This document shows, piece after piece, positions 32,166 through 44,948 of a stretch of DNA of 64,000 bases. The notes beneath the pieces were generated by a model, which made no database searches, had not been told where the DNA came from, and worked only from the letters and a program-made list of their open reading frames with translations. The stretch is from Tetrastigma voinierianum (lineage: Eukaryota; Streptophyta; Magnoliopsida; Vitales; Vitaceae): positions 186,001-250,000 of the forward strand of contig JAEQBH010000885.1 in NCBI GenBank assembly GCA_016808115.1, read 5' to 3'. Each line of letters begins with the position of its first letter. Positions within the stretch are counted from its first letter, which is position 1. The position numbers were made by a program, and so were the translations under genes.

Positions 32166-33990
32166 TTGCTTGTCCCCAAGCAAAGAAAAGAAGAAATTGT
32201 TTGTCCTCAAACAAATAAGCTTATAAAATTTTAAGGACATTTTTTAAATTTATTCCACATTCTTTTTCATTCCACCGCCCGTCTGGAATTTAGAAGTATC
32301 ACTATTATTTCAAATTTAGGTTTGATCACTAAGAACAAGGCATGGTATACTTCTATTACAAAATTTCTTGATAAACTAATGTATTTATGAGTTTATTTAA
32401 CAAGTCTTGTTACGTATTATTGTGTGCGGGTCATCAATCCTTTTCAACTTCATGTTGAATTTAGTTAATCTTACAGGAGTTTTTCTTAAATACATTTATC
32501 AAAGTCCCATATGCTTGTTTTTCATATTGATCTCCACTAATGTAGGTAAATTCAACCTTCAAAATCAATGAGGTCTTAGGTAATTGGGTAGATAATGGAA
32601 AATTTTAGGTTGTAAATTACCCAGTTTCCATCTTGTCTCTACATTGTTGCCTCCAACTTTCTTCCTTTTTCTTCTTTGTTCCTTCCTGATTCTCCTCAAT
32701 CTTAGCCTGATTCCTCTTTTGAATTTTCTTATGGAATCCACTTCATATGTACTTATCTAGCATTCCTTGTTCTTTAAACTCCTTTGCCTTTTATTTCTAG
32801 ATTTGGAATAGTGTAATGTTTTGTCTTCTTTAGCTTTAATACTCTTAGAGAATTTGGCTTGTGCCAGCAACTCCCATACCGCCGCTATTAGGTGCTAGGT
32901 GTTAAAACACCCCTACGAGCTTAATTGTTCAAGAGAAATAGGCCACAAGACAAAACTTATTCCTTATTTCACTAGCTTCTCCTTCTTTACTTCTTCAACC
33001 CCTTCTTGTCAAAATTTGGAAATATTATTCCCCCAAACTTGTTTCTTCCTTTATACTAAACTTTTCTGAACTAGAAACTGGATAATTTGGGTTCTTTACT
33101 GCAGGTTTATTGCAAGGAAGGGAATTTCAAGCCAATTGCCGCTTATTGAAGAGATCAGGTTTATTTGCCTAAATCAAGAACTAGAGAATATGCTTACATA
33201 TTTGAGGGTAGGCTTAGAAGGCTCAAGCCGCCAAGGATGGCCTCTCTATCATTTCCCCCCGTCATTGTTTTCACTTGTGATTTCGCCTCAATCAATAATC
33301 AAACAAGTTCTAGGACTATGAACTCTAAATCCTCGACCCCCGTAAGATGTTCCTAATCTCACAAAGTTTCATAAGTTTTGTCGATCAATGTGTATTATTT
33401 CTTCAAGACTTTTACTTATTCACTCGTATACTTACATTTTTTAATCAAGTATTTTGCTCTATCAAAGAATAACCAATCGTCTAATTTTTGCAACTAAACC
33501 GAATTTAAAATGTACGCAAATGCTCCTAATTCCAGCTTTCTTTATTCATGCCCCGATTTTGCACTTATTTGTGTTCAAATTTATCTCTAGTCAAATCCTA
33601 CTTCAACTAGTTCATTATGACATTTCAAAGATTTTCATTCTTGAACTAAATCCCAATGTTATTTTCCCAACAAGTCAAGCAAAAAGTAAAAAACACAAAC
33701 TAACTGCAAAGGGCAAACATTTCTTTTCAATAAATTTTTCTTGTTTTATTAATGATGTAACGCACGCTTGAGAACAACAATCAGAAGAGGGGGAAAAGAA
33801 GGATAACCAATGGAAGGTCTATTTTTTTCTTTTTTATGAGGAGCAAAAATGTCTGGGATCCAGATCATGTGTAGCCAAATTAGGATTTGAATTTAGAAAT
33901 CTCTATTTCGCCTTCTCTTTCTTCTTTCTTGACATTCTCCCTTTCGATTCACTTCTTCAAGGATCAATTCATTTGTGAGATCAATCTTTT
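32166..33990 (-). other. F 3' untranslated region
   Basis: No domain is recognised on either strand. Plus-strand open frames such as 33454-33771 show no resemblance to anything I know and lie antisense to the element. The composition is A/T-rich with pyrimidine-rich stretches on the plus strand. Confidence 0.5.
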
Positions 33991-35763
33991 ATTCAGACTA
34001 CCTTGTCTCGTGCCCTGGTGTTCGTTGTGTGTTCCATTTCAGTCATGACTTAAAATTTGGAAAGATTGCTGTTAATCAAATCCAAATTCTTCAAGCGACT
34101 TTTCTTCTCAGAGGCATCCTTATCATCAAGCTCTTGATCTCGTCTCTTCATCTTCTTTTCAAAATCCTTGAACATTGAAGTGTATAGAACTTGAATCCCT
34201 TGATCCTAAGCCTCCTTAGTCTTTTTTGCTTCTTAATCGCATCCCTGCCCTTACGAAGCCTGAGGAGTTGAGAATCGATCATACTCGATTGTTGTAGAAT
34301 GATTCATGACTTAGCTTTAACTTCTTCAAGATCTTGATCTCTTTCTTCCATTTCCTTTTAAATTTCTCCTCTTGTTGCTCCGTGATCTTTTATCTCAAGC
34401 CATCTCTTCTTCCCATTGTTGATCTCTTCTTTCATCTCGCCTTCATGTACTTCTTCTTCTATTCATCTCTTCTTCCCAATGCTGATCCTCTTCAATTCTT
34501 TTCAAACCTTCTCCCGAACTTTTGTCGGAGGTTCCATTGCTCTTCTCTTTCTTCCATACTCTTCTCGAAATCAATCGAGCATTTCCATTATTTGATTATC
34601 GCCCCGGGCTCCTCAGCTTTCCAAAGTTCTCCCGAAACTACTGCTCCTTCGGGGGAGAGCTAGCCGCTGAGTTGAGAACTATTGGGCTTCTTTCTTCTTG
34701 CTTTCTATCCCTTGAAACATAAAAGTATTCCCTTCGATGTGCTTCTAGATTTTCTTCTCTCGCTTCGCCACCGTAAAGGTGTCTTCTTCCCCAGATTGCA
34801 TTTTCATTTTCATCCCTTGAATCTCAAGCCACTATGACCCCCTTTTCTTTTTGATTCTTTCGTCCCTTGTCAATTCCCCGCCGGGTGAGGTGAAGCCTCG
34901 GGACACTTTTCTTCCCAAGTTCCCTTCACACCAAATTTCTAATACATAACCTTGTGATGGTTGTCAGCGAGGATCAAAACCCCGTTTATTACCTTCATGA
35001 TACCTCATTATAGAATTTTCAAGAACCTGCTCCAGCATCAATCTTGTATCCTTCAAGATGGCATATAGAAGATTGTTTGTTCTCTTACCGTGCGCACGTG
35101 TTCGTAGGGACCATAACAGATAAGAAATAAAACCACACCTTTGCCTCCTTCACAAATCTCCCATTTCAGGTCTTTTGCTCTCCTTTTCCTTTCTTCCACG
35201 CTCTTACTGGGCCTGCTAATTTTCTCGCAAGCTTCTCACTAAGTAGGGTTGTTCATCGCCTTCTTGAATTGATCCATTTTTCTGTCCTTCCATCCCATAC
35301 ATCTCATTACTAGCTCCGCCTCCATAAGGCACCCAGACTTCGACATAAACATAATTTCTCTTCCTCCCAAATCCAAGACATCGAGTAAAATTCTCGCACG
35401 AATACGATAACCAAATTTTTATGTTCACCCTCCCCACCCTCTCTCGCTCTATTAATTCCTTGAACTATGAGATGAGCTGGCTGAAACCTCTTCTCCTACA
35501 AATCCCTTTCCATCATAGTGCTTTTCCGCATTCGGGAGAAAGTTTTCCGAGACGAACTCGTCTTCCTTCTCTCTTTCTCTTGGGCCGCTTTTCTTTCCTC
35601 CCTTTCTCTCCTCTATTGCTTTGTAACTGATTGAACTTCTGGTTGTTCCGACTATCCGTTCTCTCCTTTCGCATTCCGTATGAACTTCCCTTCTGGCCCG
35701 GTATAATTCCTCCACATTTCTACTCGACATGAGAGTTGAAGGTTCGCCATTGTGAGAAATCAA
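33991..35763 (-). pseudogene. Element F third ORF, putative plant transposon protein with coiled-coil tail
   Basis: Minus-strand reading begins near 35750 (an ATG at 35750-35748, atggcgaacc) and soon enters the longer frame with MSSRNVEELYRARREVHTE. Then come KEDEFVSENFLPNAEKHYD, an ERGWG motif near 35445, and RFVKEAKVWFYFLS then MVPTNTCAR and EQTIFYMPS (35150-35040). This order matches the putative plant transposon protein family (Transposase_32). Downstream (about 34700-34000) the frames are rich in K, E and R, with heptad-like segments such as FREEYGRKREEQWNLRQKF, suggesting a coiled-coil tail. Function is unknown. Several stops and shifts are present. Open frames on the plus strand here are shadows. 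Confidence 0.7.
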
Positions 35764-36087
35764 GGTTTTAGGAAGAGATTCGATTTAGGGTTTGCAAGAA
35801 TAGAGAACCAGAGAATATGCGCGGGCGATGAATGGTTGTGTTTGTCAAGGAAGGAGATGGTAGGAGGAGTTTCTCAGTCAATTGCAATTCAATTATTATT
35901 GCTCGGGCCTTTATTACTTCATTTATTTGAGCTTGTCGATACTTTAATTTCAAAATAAGGACAGGCCGGCCATTAAATTCTAGTGGCACAATTAAAACTC
36001 CGCCCACCGGCATACTTGTCTCTTATGTCCTGACCTATTCTTGTTTGTCGAGACATAAGTAAACTGTGGGAGGACAAGTTATCATCA
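35764..36087 (-). other. Leader between internal array and F third ORF
   Basis: Non-coding on the minus strand. It contains a perfect telo-box AAACCCTAA at 35793-35785, about 35 bases upstream of the first ATG, a motif often seen in plant 5' leaders and promoters. No obvious TATAAA is present; A/T-rich words such as gaaattaaag near 35945 are candidates only. Confidence 0.45.
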
Positions 36088-36290
36088 GGCTGCGACATCG
36101 TATTTTATGAAATAATTGAGTTGTCGCGACCCCCCTACCACTCTTCAAGAATGGTCTTTCGCGACCGCAGCTGGGCTGCGACCACAATTGATGTCGCGAC
36201 ATAACTTTCTTTGGTCGTGACTCATCCCCTTGTTCTTCCTTCGCATCGACTAAGTTGCACTTAACTTCTATCGCGACATCACTTTGTCGT
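36088..36290 (-). repeat. Internal GTCGCGAC array of element F
   Basis: Four exact TCGCGAC words (36124, 36159, 36194 and 36271) and variants ctgcgac, tcgtgac and ggctgcgacc lie within 200 bases. Outside the LTRs, F shows no other exact copy that I can find. The array sits immediately upstream, in transcription direction, of the third ORF. Confidence 0.8.
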
Positions 36291-37520
36291 AATTTAGTCT
36301 CAGACTTTGCCCCAATTTGATGATCGACAGCCTTTTCACTTCTTATTAATTTGCACATTCTTAGCATCCATTTAATCATTCCCACACAAAGATCTAAAAA
36401 TGCATTCTATTCAATTTTCTGGCTGCACTTATGCAGAGAAAAGTACCCTTTTCGAAGGTTCTATCCTATATGTCACAATCCCGAGTTTGTTCCTTCCGCC
36501 TGAAATACTGATCTTCATCTATATCAAATAATCAAAAGTGATTTAAATCTATTTATAATGTAATCCATGTTCCAATAAACACATCAGAATCAAAATTCTA
36601 AAAACGTAATGTTTATAAAAAATTAGAAAGTCATTTATTAATCAAAACCATATGTTATCTATTGAAACGTCCATTTAGTCCTATTATCTAATGCTGTTTC
36701 TCTTCAATCACCAAAATGAGTTCTTCCTTTCCCTGCCAGAGAGCGCCTGCTATTAACTGGTTCCTTCCCGCGATCATCCAATGTTATTACCAAAGGGATA
36801 ATATTTGATAACACCAGGCATGTCCACCATTTTGATTTCAGCCCCTAAAGGAACTAATCGAGTTAACAAGATCCATCTTCCGTCAATTTTTTCCTATAAT
36901 CCTCGACGCGCATTTCAGCTCTGTTCTGTAAGATCGGCATTGTTACAATAGTTTGCTTCGCCTTCCAACATCCATTATAGTCTCCAACTGAACCAAAGTC
37001 CAATGCTTGATAATCACATATTTGTATCCGCCCAAGATGAGGCATAAGTTCAAAGATGTCCAGATAAGATGATTCCAACATAGTTTAAAAGAATCTGCAC
37101 GCCCATAATAATTATCGTTTCCTAAAGATCAATCCTTCCATGTAATCACGCAATCTTCCACTTTATTTGTTAGAAATTCACTGTTCATTATTTGAGGATT
37201 ATTGCTTTGTAGTCATAATAAAACAGATTTATATTGTCATTAGTTTATCAACACCTTGAAACATAAAATGGTCTTCCATTCATTCACTTTACTTAGTTCA
37301 ATCCTAATAATATTTAAAACCCACAACTGATTATCGGTTCTAGATAAAGTCGCATTTCACCATTGATATATATCCACTTACAAGAGGTTACAGATTTCAA
37401 ATGAACTGAAAAGTACCACAAACTATTCCATGATCAAAGAATTTATCACTGGATTGTTACAAATATCTGGCGTTCTTTTTACTATATTTCATTCTAAGGT
37501 TTGATCACATAACCTATCTG
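36291..37520 (-). pseudogene. Eroded integrase core region of element F
   Basis: This interval should hold the integrase catalytic core and tail, since the zinc domain is at 37560-37620 and the third ORF follows, yet I recognise no DDE blocks. A 72-codon minus-strand frame at 37081-36863 (MLESSYLDIFELMPHLGRIQ...) and the phrase TRLVPLGAEIKMVDMPGVIK near 36870-36810 resemble nothing I know. It could be decayed integrase or replaced sequence. Confidence 0.4.
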
Positions 37521-38200
37521 ATCAAAAATGCCTAAAACAAAGAAAACTGACTGAGATCTTGTGGTCGCACTCTCAAAGTGTCCTCCATATAAGATGCATG
37601 TATCCTCAGAACCGCTGTCACTTCTATACATCTATGAATCAGACAGTCTCTTAAACAAATATATTCATCATAAAATCTATTATCACCCAGAACTTTCCGC
37701 CATTAGAATCTATGGCATAATCCATACAGCAGAAATTTTGTCAATACTCAGATGCTGTAAAAGATCGGAGCGAAACAAATAATCCGTCATCCAGTGTCTT
37801 TCCATATTTTCCTCTATTTTTCTGATATAAGTTCTTCATTTTAATATGATCACATTCACATATCACCCGCCTTCTGTCTTGATTCTTAAACCAAATTCCC
37901 CGCAAGAATATTGTTCACCGATCAATCTCAAGCCGCTTCCTCTTCGCCATTAAATGATTTATAGAAACATTATTCATACCAAATGCTGACCCAAAAATAT
38001 GTTCCATTCAAAGGCAAACAATGATTGCCGCCAACCCTTCTATAGAGTACCTTTTGTGGTTTATTAGGTTTTATGGAAGTATAGTATAAGCCTCAATGCA
38101 TTCTTTTTTTCTTTTTCCCGTCTCCATTATTAACCTGGCTATTGCAAAATCACTCCGCATCACACATGATCTCAAATTCTTCCGTCTAACTGGTTTTCCA
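37521..38200 (-). pseudogene. Element F RNase H and integrase zinc domain
   Basis: Minus-strand remnants: IMENQLDG in place of the IMRSPNWDLPFEIM block near 38200, a FDESAIKHLKK stretch just before it, and near 37640-37560 a YMHL..YMEDTLRV stretch matching the HSSPYGGHF zinc-finger entry. Too degenerate to assign catalytic residues; placed by order between RT and the third ORF. Confidence 0.55.
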
Positions 38201-39240
38201 TGATGGAGCTTCACTGGGGTCTCGGATTTGATTTCTTCAAATGCTTTATGGCAGATTCATCAAAATAAACTTACCATCTTTCCAATCAGATAAGGGTCCT
38301 GGCAATTTTCGCAAATCTCTTTGTGATAAATCTTCTATAAAACTAAAGATGTCCTAAGAAACTTCTCGATTCCCTTAACGTGAGCGGAAAAGCATTAGGT
38401 CTCCCATACTGAAACCTGCCAAGTTTACTTCAAGCTCGCCATAAAACCATGTGCCCTGCAAGACAATCCCTTCGTAACTGTCACAAAATGTTATTTTTCC
38501 CAATTCAAAGCTAGATTTTTGTCTGTGACCTTGAAGTATCAGTTCCCGTGTTATGGCATTGTTCAAAAAACTGATCCATAATCGTAAAATCATCCATGAA
38601 GATCTCCATAACTTCTTCTCGCTAAATCGGTACAGTAGACATCATGCACCTCGAAGGTACCAGAGCATTACACAATCCAAACAGGCATTCTTCTAAAAGC
38701 AAAGCAACAAATGGGCATGTAAAAGTGGTTTTCCTGATCTTTCAGTAAATAGCTATTTGTTATATCCGGAGTATCCATCAAGAAAAATGTAAATGAGGGT
38801 GTCCCCGTTAATCTATCTAGCATTTGATCGATGAAAGGTAGAAACATCCTTCGTCGCAAGATTCACTTCTGTAGAGTCGATACAAACCCTCCATCTGGCT
38901 GCGCTTTTGTAGGAATAAGTTCATTCTTTTTCATTTCTGATTACGTTGAATCCACCTTTTTGGGAACCACATGTACCGGCTTTACCTAAGAACTGGTTCG
39001 ATATAAAGATATATGAAACCCGCATTTAACCATTTAAGAACTTCTTTTCGACAACTTCTTTCATGATCAAGAACAGCCTCCTTTGATTCTCAATGTAGTT
39101 TTTTGCGATTATCTTCCAACAATATTTTGTGCATACAAATAGAGGGGTCGATGCCTTCGGATTCTTAATGACCACACTGCTCTGTATTTTCTCTCAAAAT
39201 TTCCAACAACTTATGTTCTTCAGCCTTCACAATGCAAAAT
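38201..39240 (-). pseudogene. Element F reverse transcriptase
   Basis: Minus-strand blocks in order: CMHKILLEDNRKN (39135), VHVVPKKVDST (38975), WRVCIDST (38895), then the open frame 38859-38668 with FLPFIDQMLDRL, a FLMD.P.-type LDGYSGYN and CFAFRRMP. Next comes EIFMDDF near 38607-38590, giving an FMDD catalytic box, and later a SRSFLGHL..FYRRFI stretch near 38350-38300. The catalytic Asp pair survives; the frame does not. Confidence 0.85.
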
Positions 39241-39960
39241 GATATGATAACCGGTTTTTTCTTTCTCGTCTAAACCATTTCAAATGACCTGGGCAACTCC
39301 TTCAATGTTAACCTTCGCACTAGCTTCGCCGCAAGGAGCTCACAAGCTGGTCACTACCATCTGATCGCTTTCATTTATACCGACCTGCTTTCAATATTAA
39401 ACAAATTTAAAAGCGCGTATCCTATAATCAAAACTCTCGTTGCAATCAAAATTCATCCTAATTTCATCGATAGAGCTTCAATGATACAATCGTAACTACT
39501 TCATCATCGAGAAGGCTATTGCTTCACTACCATAAATCCCATTCCTCACATTAGGATGTTCTGCATCTTATTAATATTAAATGCAACCGCTTAATCTCCT
39601 AACCTCGAGTGTCGGGCTCACCTTCAGACAATCAGTAAATTATGTTTGCAGAAAAGGTCTTCCCAAAGAGTCAGAGGAAACTCTGAGGGATCTTCCCTCC
39701 CATCTTCATGATAACAAAATTCATCGGAAAATGAATTTCCCAACCTTGACGAGTACATCTTCCGCACGCCCTCCGTCGCGCTTATCGATCTATCACCCAT
39801 TCAGAAGTAATTACGCCAGCGGCTCCCCAAACTAAGTCTCGCACCACCGATAGAGGCATCAAATTTTATACTTATTCAGAGTCACATAAAAGTTTTCTTT
39901 AAACTCACATTTCCTATAGAATAGGGAATAGTGAACCGCCAGTGGTCTTTCATCTTTGGC
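39241..39960 (-). pseudogene. Element F protease and linker
   Basis: The C-terminal protease block is readable on the minus strand near 39760-39640: VKVGKFIFPMNFVIMKM-like residues, then SEFPLTLGRPFL. The catalytic segment upstream (about 39860-39960) is not recognisable. The following acidic/polar linker, to 39240, corresponds to the variable region before RT. Confidence 0.65.
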
Positions 39961-40399
39961 TGAGCTTCGGCTGATAATGGCACCGCATGAAGTGCATTCA
40001 AGTTAACTATACCTCTCGCTTATCTTTTCTTTTTCGTCAAAGACCTCCTTCCTTAAATTTTGTGATAAAGAGGCATTTGACTCGATCACCTCTCAAGAAT
40101 GGGATATTTATTTCATTTTCTTGAAAATATCCAAGAATTTAGGAAACTGCTTTTCTTTGATCAAGTCTCTGTGGGAAATGCGCAATCGCAGGATCATGTT
40201 TCAGACTCTTCTTTCTTTTTCTCGGTCTTTCCTTCCTTTCATCTTTCAATCAGCCGTTCTTCTTCTTTCGCTTCCTTCTTTCTCCTCGCTCAATTCTTCT
40301 TTTCTATTGGTCTTTCCGCTGTTGCTCAAATCCTTCCCACTTCTCAATCGAATTGCCATGCGCCTTTAGGGTTCTTTCCGGGTGTCACTAGTGAATGTT

Positions 40400-41870
40400 C
40401 CCTTTGTTCTCGAATTGGCATATTCAAGGCCAATTTACTTGTGTCTCTAGATTTTCTGCTGAAGCACTAGCATCTCTTCCGAAACATCCGGCATCAGACT
40501 TGAAAGTTTCCAAGTCGAGAAGTTTCGTCTGCTGGAATTGTAATAGCCTCTTGTTATCCCTCATGAACTCGTAGTGCATCTCGATCCTTAAATGGTTGGG
40601 TTCTCCTTTGACCCTGGTATTCATTTCTGCCCTCACCTCCTTGTCGTTGTCGCTGAACCTCGTGGCCGCTGATATCCTTGTCGAGGATGTCGGCCCCCGC
40701 CACATGTAATGCCCCTCTCCACCATAAGGAGAAATTCTCATGGTTCCTCAAAGGCCGGATGCAGAGGTGGGTGGGTGTTAGGATTTGGCTTGAAATGATA
40801 ACTTCTCGCTTCGGTTCACGTACTTAGCCTTCTCAAAGACCATAAGAACCTTCTTCGTTACCCCACACTTCTTCTCATCAATTTTTCTAACGTCATCATG
40901 AGTGTGTGCATCTTCCCCTTGTCATTCCATCCTATGCACTATAGCATCCAACTTAGCTCCACATGTAATTTCGCTCAGCTCCATGACCCCTTTTCCTTTG
41001 TTACTACCTTGAAAACTCCAGATGGAGCTTTCATATTGCATTTTGCCGTGTCCTCTATCGATCTCTTGCCTCTTCAAGACTTTTCGCTTGAATGCTCCAC
41101 GCTGATGAAGCATCTATAATACCCTTGGATGTATCATTCAAGAGCGTGATACACCATATCCATCCGGGTCTTTAAAGTCTATTCCATGCATCAAGACCTT
41201 TTGTAGCAATCTTGAATCTTTCCCAAGCGACATATTGTGCCTTCATCTCCCTTGCTTTTGAATACAATTATCTCTCTTCGTCTCTCTAAAGTGAGAGATG
41301 GGGGAAAGAATCTACCTAAGTAAGCTTCTACCAACTCCTCCCAAGTATCAACAGATCCATATGGTAAATGATTCATACTATGCTACAGCACCTCAAAGAA
41401 AATGGGAAGAGATGTAGTTTTATCACCTCTCGGGTTCACAAATTGTCAGCCATCAGATAAACATCCCGAGAAATCTTCCTGTGTGCTCATTTGGGTCTTC
41501 TTGCTGGATGACCAAGAAACTAATGTCACGAACCATTGTACTGCATACCGGCTTTGTTCAAAATTGTCAACCACCCAGATATCGCCCGATTGCAAAATAA
41601 TACTCTTCTTGGAATAATAAGCCTTCGTAAATCCTCCCCATTGTGTCGCATTGGGGGTCTTCTGCCATCAGCCCTCCTGCTCCTCCGTTTGGTCAAGTGT
41701 ATCTCTTCCGGCCATAGTCATGGCTCTTTGTCTCTTCTTAAGCTCCCGAGCGCTCTCCAATTCAGTTATTCGTGAACTGTGCCGATCTCGTTTCCTATGC
41801 ATTAAAGGTTCTCCTGAAATAAAAGCATACTCATTAATAGGATTAGTCAAACCTAACAAATATTTTCAAC
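40400..41870 (-). pseudogene. Element F gag
   Basis: The minus-strand start is probably near 41859 (MLGLTNPINEYAFISGEPLM, then a charged segment RKRDRHSSRITELESAREL). The Gag core follows: PYGSVDTWEELVEAYLGRFF and PPSLTLERRREIIVFKSKGD at 41355-41240, the block that reads LPPGS..TW..L...FL.RFFPP in Athila Gag. Further frames 40741-40424 hold polar sequence of the Gag C-terminal half. No zinc knuckle is recognisable. Interrupted by several stops. Confidence 0.75.
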
Positions 41871-41984
41871 ATGGCTTGTTAAAAATTAGTGACTAATATA
41901 GTCACTGCTTGAAAAGCTATTTTTGTTCTTTTCTTAAAAATGTCCAAATTGCATTTCCTTCTTTCATTTGTAATATTGATCTAA

Positions 41985-42018
41985 TTAATTCTTTCGACCA
42001 AGAATCCGCGCTAAAACT
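41985..42018 (-). other. Candidate primer-binding site of element F
   Basis: After the 5' LTR the minus strand reads agttttagcgcggattcttg. The tttagcgcg part may be a worn tttggcgcc of the tRNA-Asp type, but only a handful of bases match. Confidence 0.3.
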
Positions 42019-44948
42019 TGTTTGACAATCTAAATTCTCCAACTTATAAGTGTGAGTGATGGATCAAACATCAACATACTATAACACAATTAAGGATTAT
42101 TATCTAATCCCCAGCAATAATGCCATGAAACATGTTTGTTATATTTCTTTGCAATTATACTTATTAAAAACGATTTCCTTAAGAATAGCTGAATTTCTTT
42201 CTGGTTTTGATCCATGATTCTGCAAGTGGACAGGTCGAACAAGTAATAAAGTGGATTTAAGTCCAGATATCGATCCCACAGAGATCTCAAGAATTCCTAA
42301 TCAATCCACCCCTCGACTACTCAAGCTTCACACATTGGATCGCATGATTTGCAATTGATATACCCCAACAATCTTTAAAATAATGAAAGAATGAAAATAT
42401 GTAAACTAAGAACAAATGAAATAATGCTTAAAATAAAAAATAAAAGAAATAGGACCGGTCATTTAGCTTTAAAGGAGCATTGAAATACAATCGTCATGGA
42501 AACATCAATTCCCGCATAACTCAGAGTTTTTACTAAGAATCCTAAATTTCACCCGTCATGAGTTTGTAATGCCATGGATTTCTCCTAACGACAATTTCAT
42601 CATCTAATCTTCCCCGTTTTCTTCAAGACAGAGAGGATTATATAACTACTTTTAACTGAAGGTCTTGTTCGGTATTTTTCTTTTCAATACTTCATACCCG
42701 TATCACGGACTGTAAACCCAGCACCTAAGACATAGGCAAAGCATGGGTTTACACTATACCGTTTCTCATCCTCAAAATTGGAATGTCTATTCTTCTTGAT
42801 TAGATTCGTTTAACACCTGGATTGAACTTATTGTTCGACCGAGGTTGTAACTCTCCATTCATTTTAATTGATAAGTCATCTCAACTCATTCTCGCTTAAA
42901 GTGAGAAGAAGATTTATCGATTATAATTCATTAAAGCTCCATTAGATCCCCAATATTAGGTTCGTATATTCCTTGAGATATTGTTCACTCTCAAGAATGC
43001 CTTCTCTGTGTCACTCAAAGGGCCTCTTGGAAATCGTGAGCATGAAACAACTTCTATTAAGGTAGAGGACACTAATATTTGGATCGATACAACAATAAAC
43101 AAACCAACAAGTCGATTCAGGATCAAGTTCAAAGTGACTCGGAGCAAATTTATGCGTAAAAGATAAATTCTAATAAATGTAATTTCAACTAAGTCGGGTT
43201 TCTAAATTACTTCATTACACTAATCTAAGAGCTCGATCAAAAGAACTATCAGAATACGAATCGGAAGTTCGAATTCCAAAATTTGTTTGACTTCAAACGA
43301 ACTGTGCAGTAATTTGAAAGAAAATAACATTCTCGTATTCAGCCAACTTTAACAACTAACATCCGTATCCGTAAATTAAATGAAAATGTCAAAGAATTTA
43401 CCTAATCTAATCTAAAAATAACACAGAAAACAAAAGAAAAAGAAAAAGAAAATTAAACTACACGAGCCTTTCCGCCAACAAGACTTCTTTCTTAGCGCTA
43501 AGAGTCGCTTTCTTCCAAAGAGCAGCCGCTATTTATGTGGTTTGGAAGTCGCTTTTAACTGGCTGCACCTATTTATGGATTTCAAAATAACCGCCCATTT
43601 TGTTTGTTCACGCCGCGATTCCATTTGTTTGTCACTTACCTGACTTGATATCGCGACCTCTCTTTACGCCGCGACTTCACCGTTTGTTTATGAGTCGCTC
43701 GATGTCGATTTCTCTTCCACGTCGCGACTTCATCTTTCCGCATTGCGGATCTTTCGAGGTCACACCAATCATATACATCGTGGACTTCGCTTTTCGCTCG
43801 TCTCAGAGCGTGGCTTTTATCTGTCACACTTGCCTTTAACACCGAATGGATTCGATATGTCGCTGATTACCGAACACGTCACATTTCCTTTAAATCATAT
43901 TAATTCACCAAGGATGTCGCTTAATTTCACCATTCGTGATTTTGAGTTCTTTAAGGTCGAGATTTCAACTGTATATGTCGCGATTTCAATGTTAAGCAGA
44001 GCTCTTCCTCATGTCGCTTGCTTTCTTTTGTCAGTGGACTTGCCTTCAGCGACTTCGGATATGATGTCGCGACATCTAAATGATGTTGCTAATTTCCATT
44101 CTTAATACGATGTTGCAAATCCATCAAGGACGCCGCGATTTCTTTAAATCGATGTCGCTGACCATCAAGGACGCCGCGACTATACCCTTGAAAATTGATG
44201 TCGACCATCAAGGACGTCGCGACATCTTCTCTCGATTCAGCTCATGTCTTATCTCGCTCTAACCCTGGTTTAATTTATGTTTAAATTTCCTCGGAAAATC
44301 TTTTTGTCGCAACTTCTAATCAATGTCACGATTCTCCATGCTCCACGCGCTTTCAATTCCGCCGCGACTGGCGGTGTCGCGACATCCCGCTCGCTTCTTC
44401 ATTAATTCCCGGTCGCCTGATTTGAGTTTCATATGACCTTGGTGTTATTCTTCATACATAAGGTCGCGACATCAAGTCCTTTCTACGACTTCCTTCACTT
44501 GAGAGGGCTGTTCTTGTGGCTTTGTAGTCGCCTCACGCGACCTTCATGGTGGTATCACGCATTTCATTTATCTCCGTTGCGTCGCGACGCAATGATGTCG
44601 CGACATGAACTTCTTCATTTGATCGTTTCTTTTATTCGATCAAGTCATATTTGTCTCAACTTCCTTCTCGTAGGTCACTTACTCACTTATTCACCTTCGC
44701 TTCTTCTTCAAAGCCAAATTTGTTGAGGTCGTGACTTGGAATTGGTCGGAACCCACTTCCTATCGCGACTTCGCCCAGCTAATTTAAATTCTCACAGGTC
44801 ATTTCTTATGATTTTTGCTCAAATTTGATTTTCTCACGTATTTTCCGCAAATTGAATTTTATTCAATTATCAAGCCGCGAATAATTCATCATTATTCTCA
44901 TTATAAACTCGTAAAATGTATTAAAAATCTCATGAGTTTTTGGACTCA
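42019..44948 (-). repeat. 5' LTR of element F
   Basis: Partner of 29117-32141; 2930 bp. It contains the TCGCGAC array at 43605-44775, with about nine exact words by my count against about sixteen in the other copy, the missing ones appearing as variants such as tcgctga or ccgcgac. It ends gagtttttggactca before the cgcat duplication. Confidence 0.9.
43605..44775 (-). repeat. GTCGCGAC palindrome array in F's 5' LTR
   Basis: Same location and flanking text as the array at 30710-31950. Well-kept copies are at about 44065, 44216, 44463, 44583 and 44598. This array lies upstream of the damaged TATA box near 43530 on the minus strand. Confidence 0.8.

Larger units (their letters stand above)
29117..44948 (-). 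mobile_element. Element F: Athila-like Ty3/gypsy with third ORF, minus strand
   Basis: The largest element, 15.8 kb, with LTRs of about 3.0 kb (29117-32141 and 42019-44948). The minus strand carries gag, PR, RT, RNase H, an eroded integrase, an internal TCGCGAC array, a third ORF and a PPT next to the left LTR. The strand is shown by the gag/RT direction and by the minus-strand taagtttgggggaattt adjoining the left LTR. All genes are broken. Confidence 0.9.

Noticed and set aside
33454..35630. Several plus-strand frames of 60-109 codons rich in F, S, L and P within element F
   Set aside because: They are antisense to F's third ORF and its charged coiled-coil tail; K/E/R-rich coding on the minus strand gives F/S/L-rich shadows on the plus strand.
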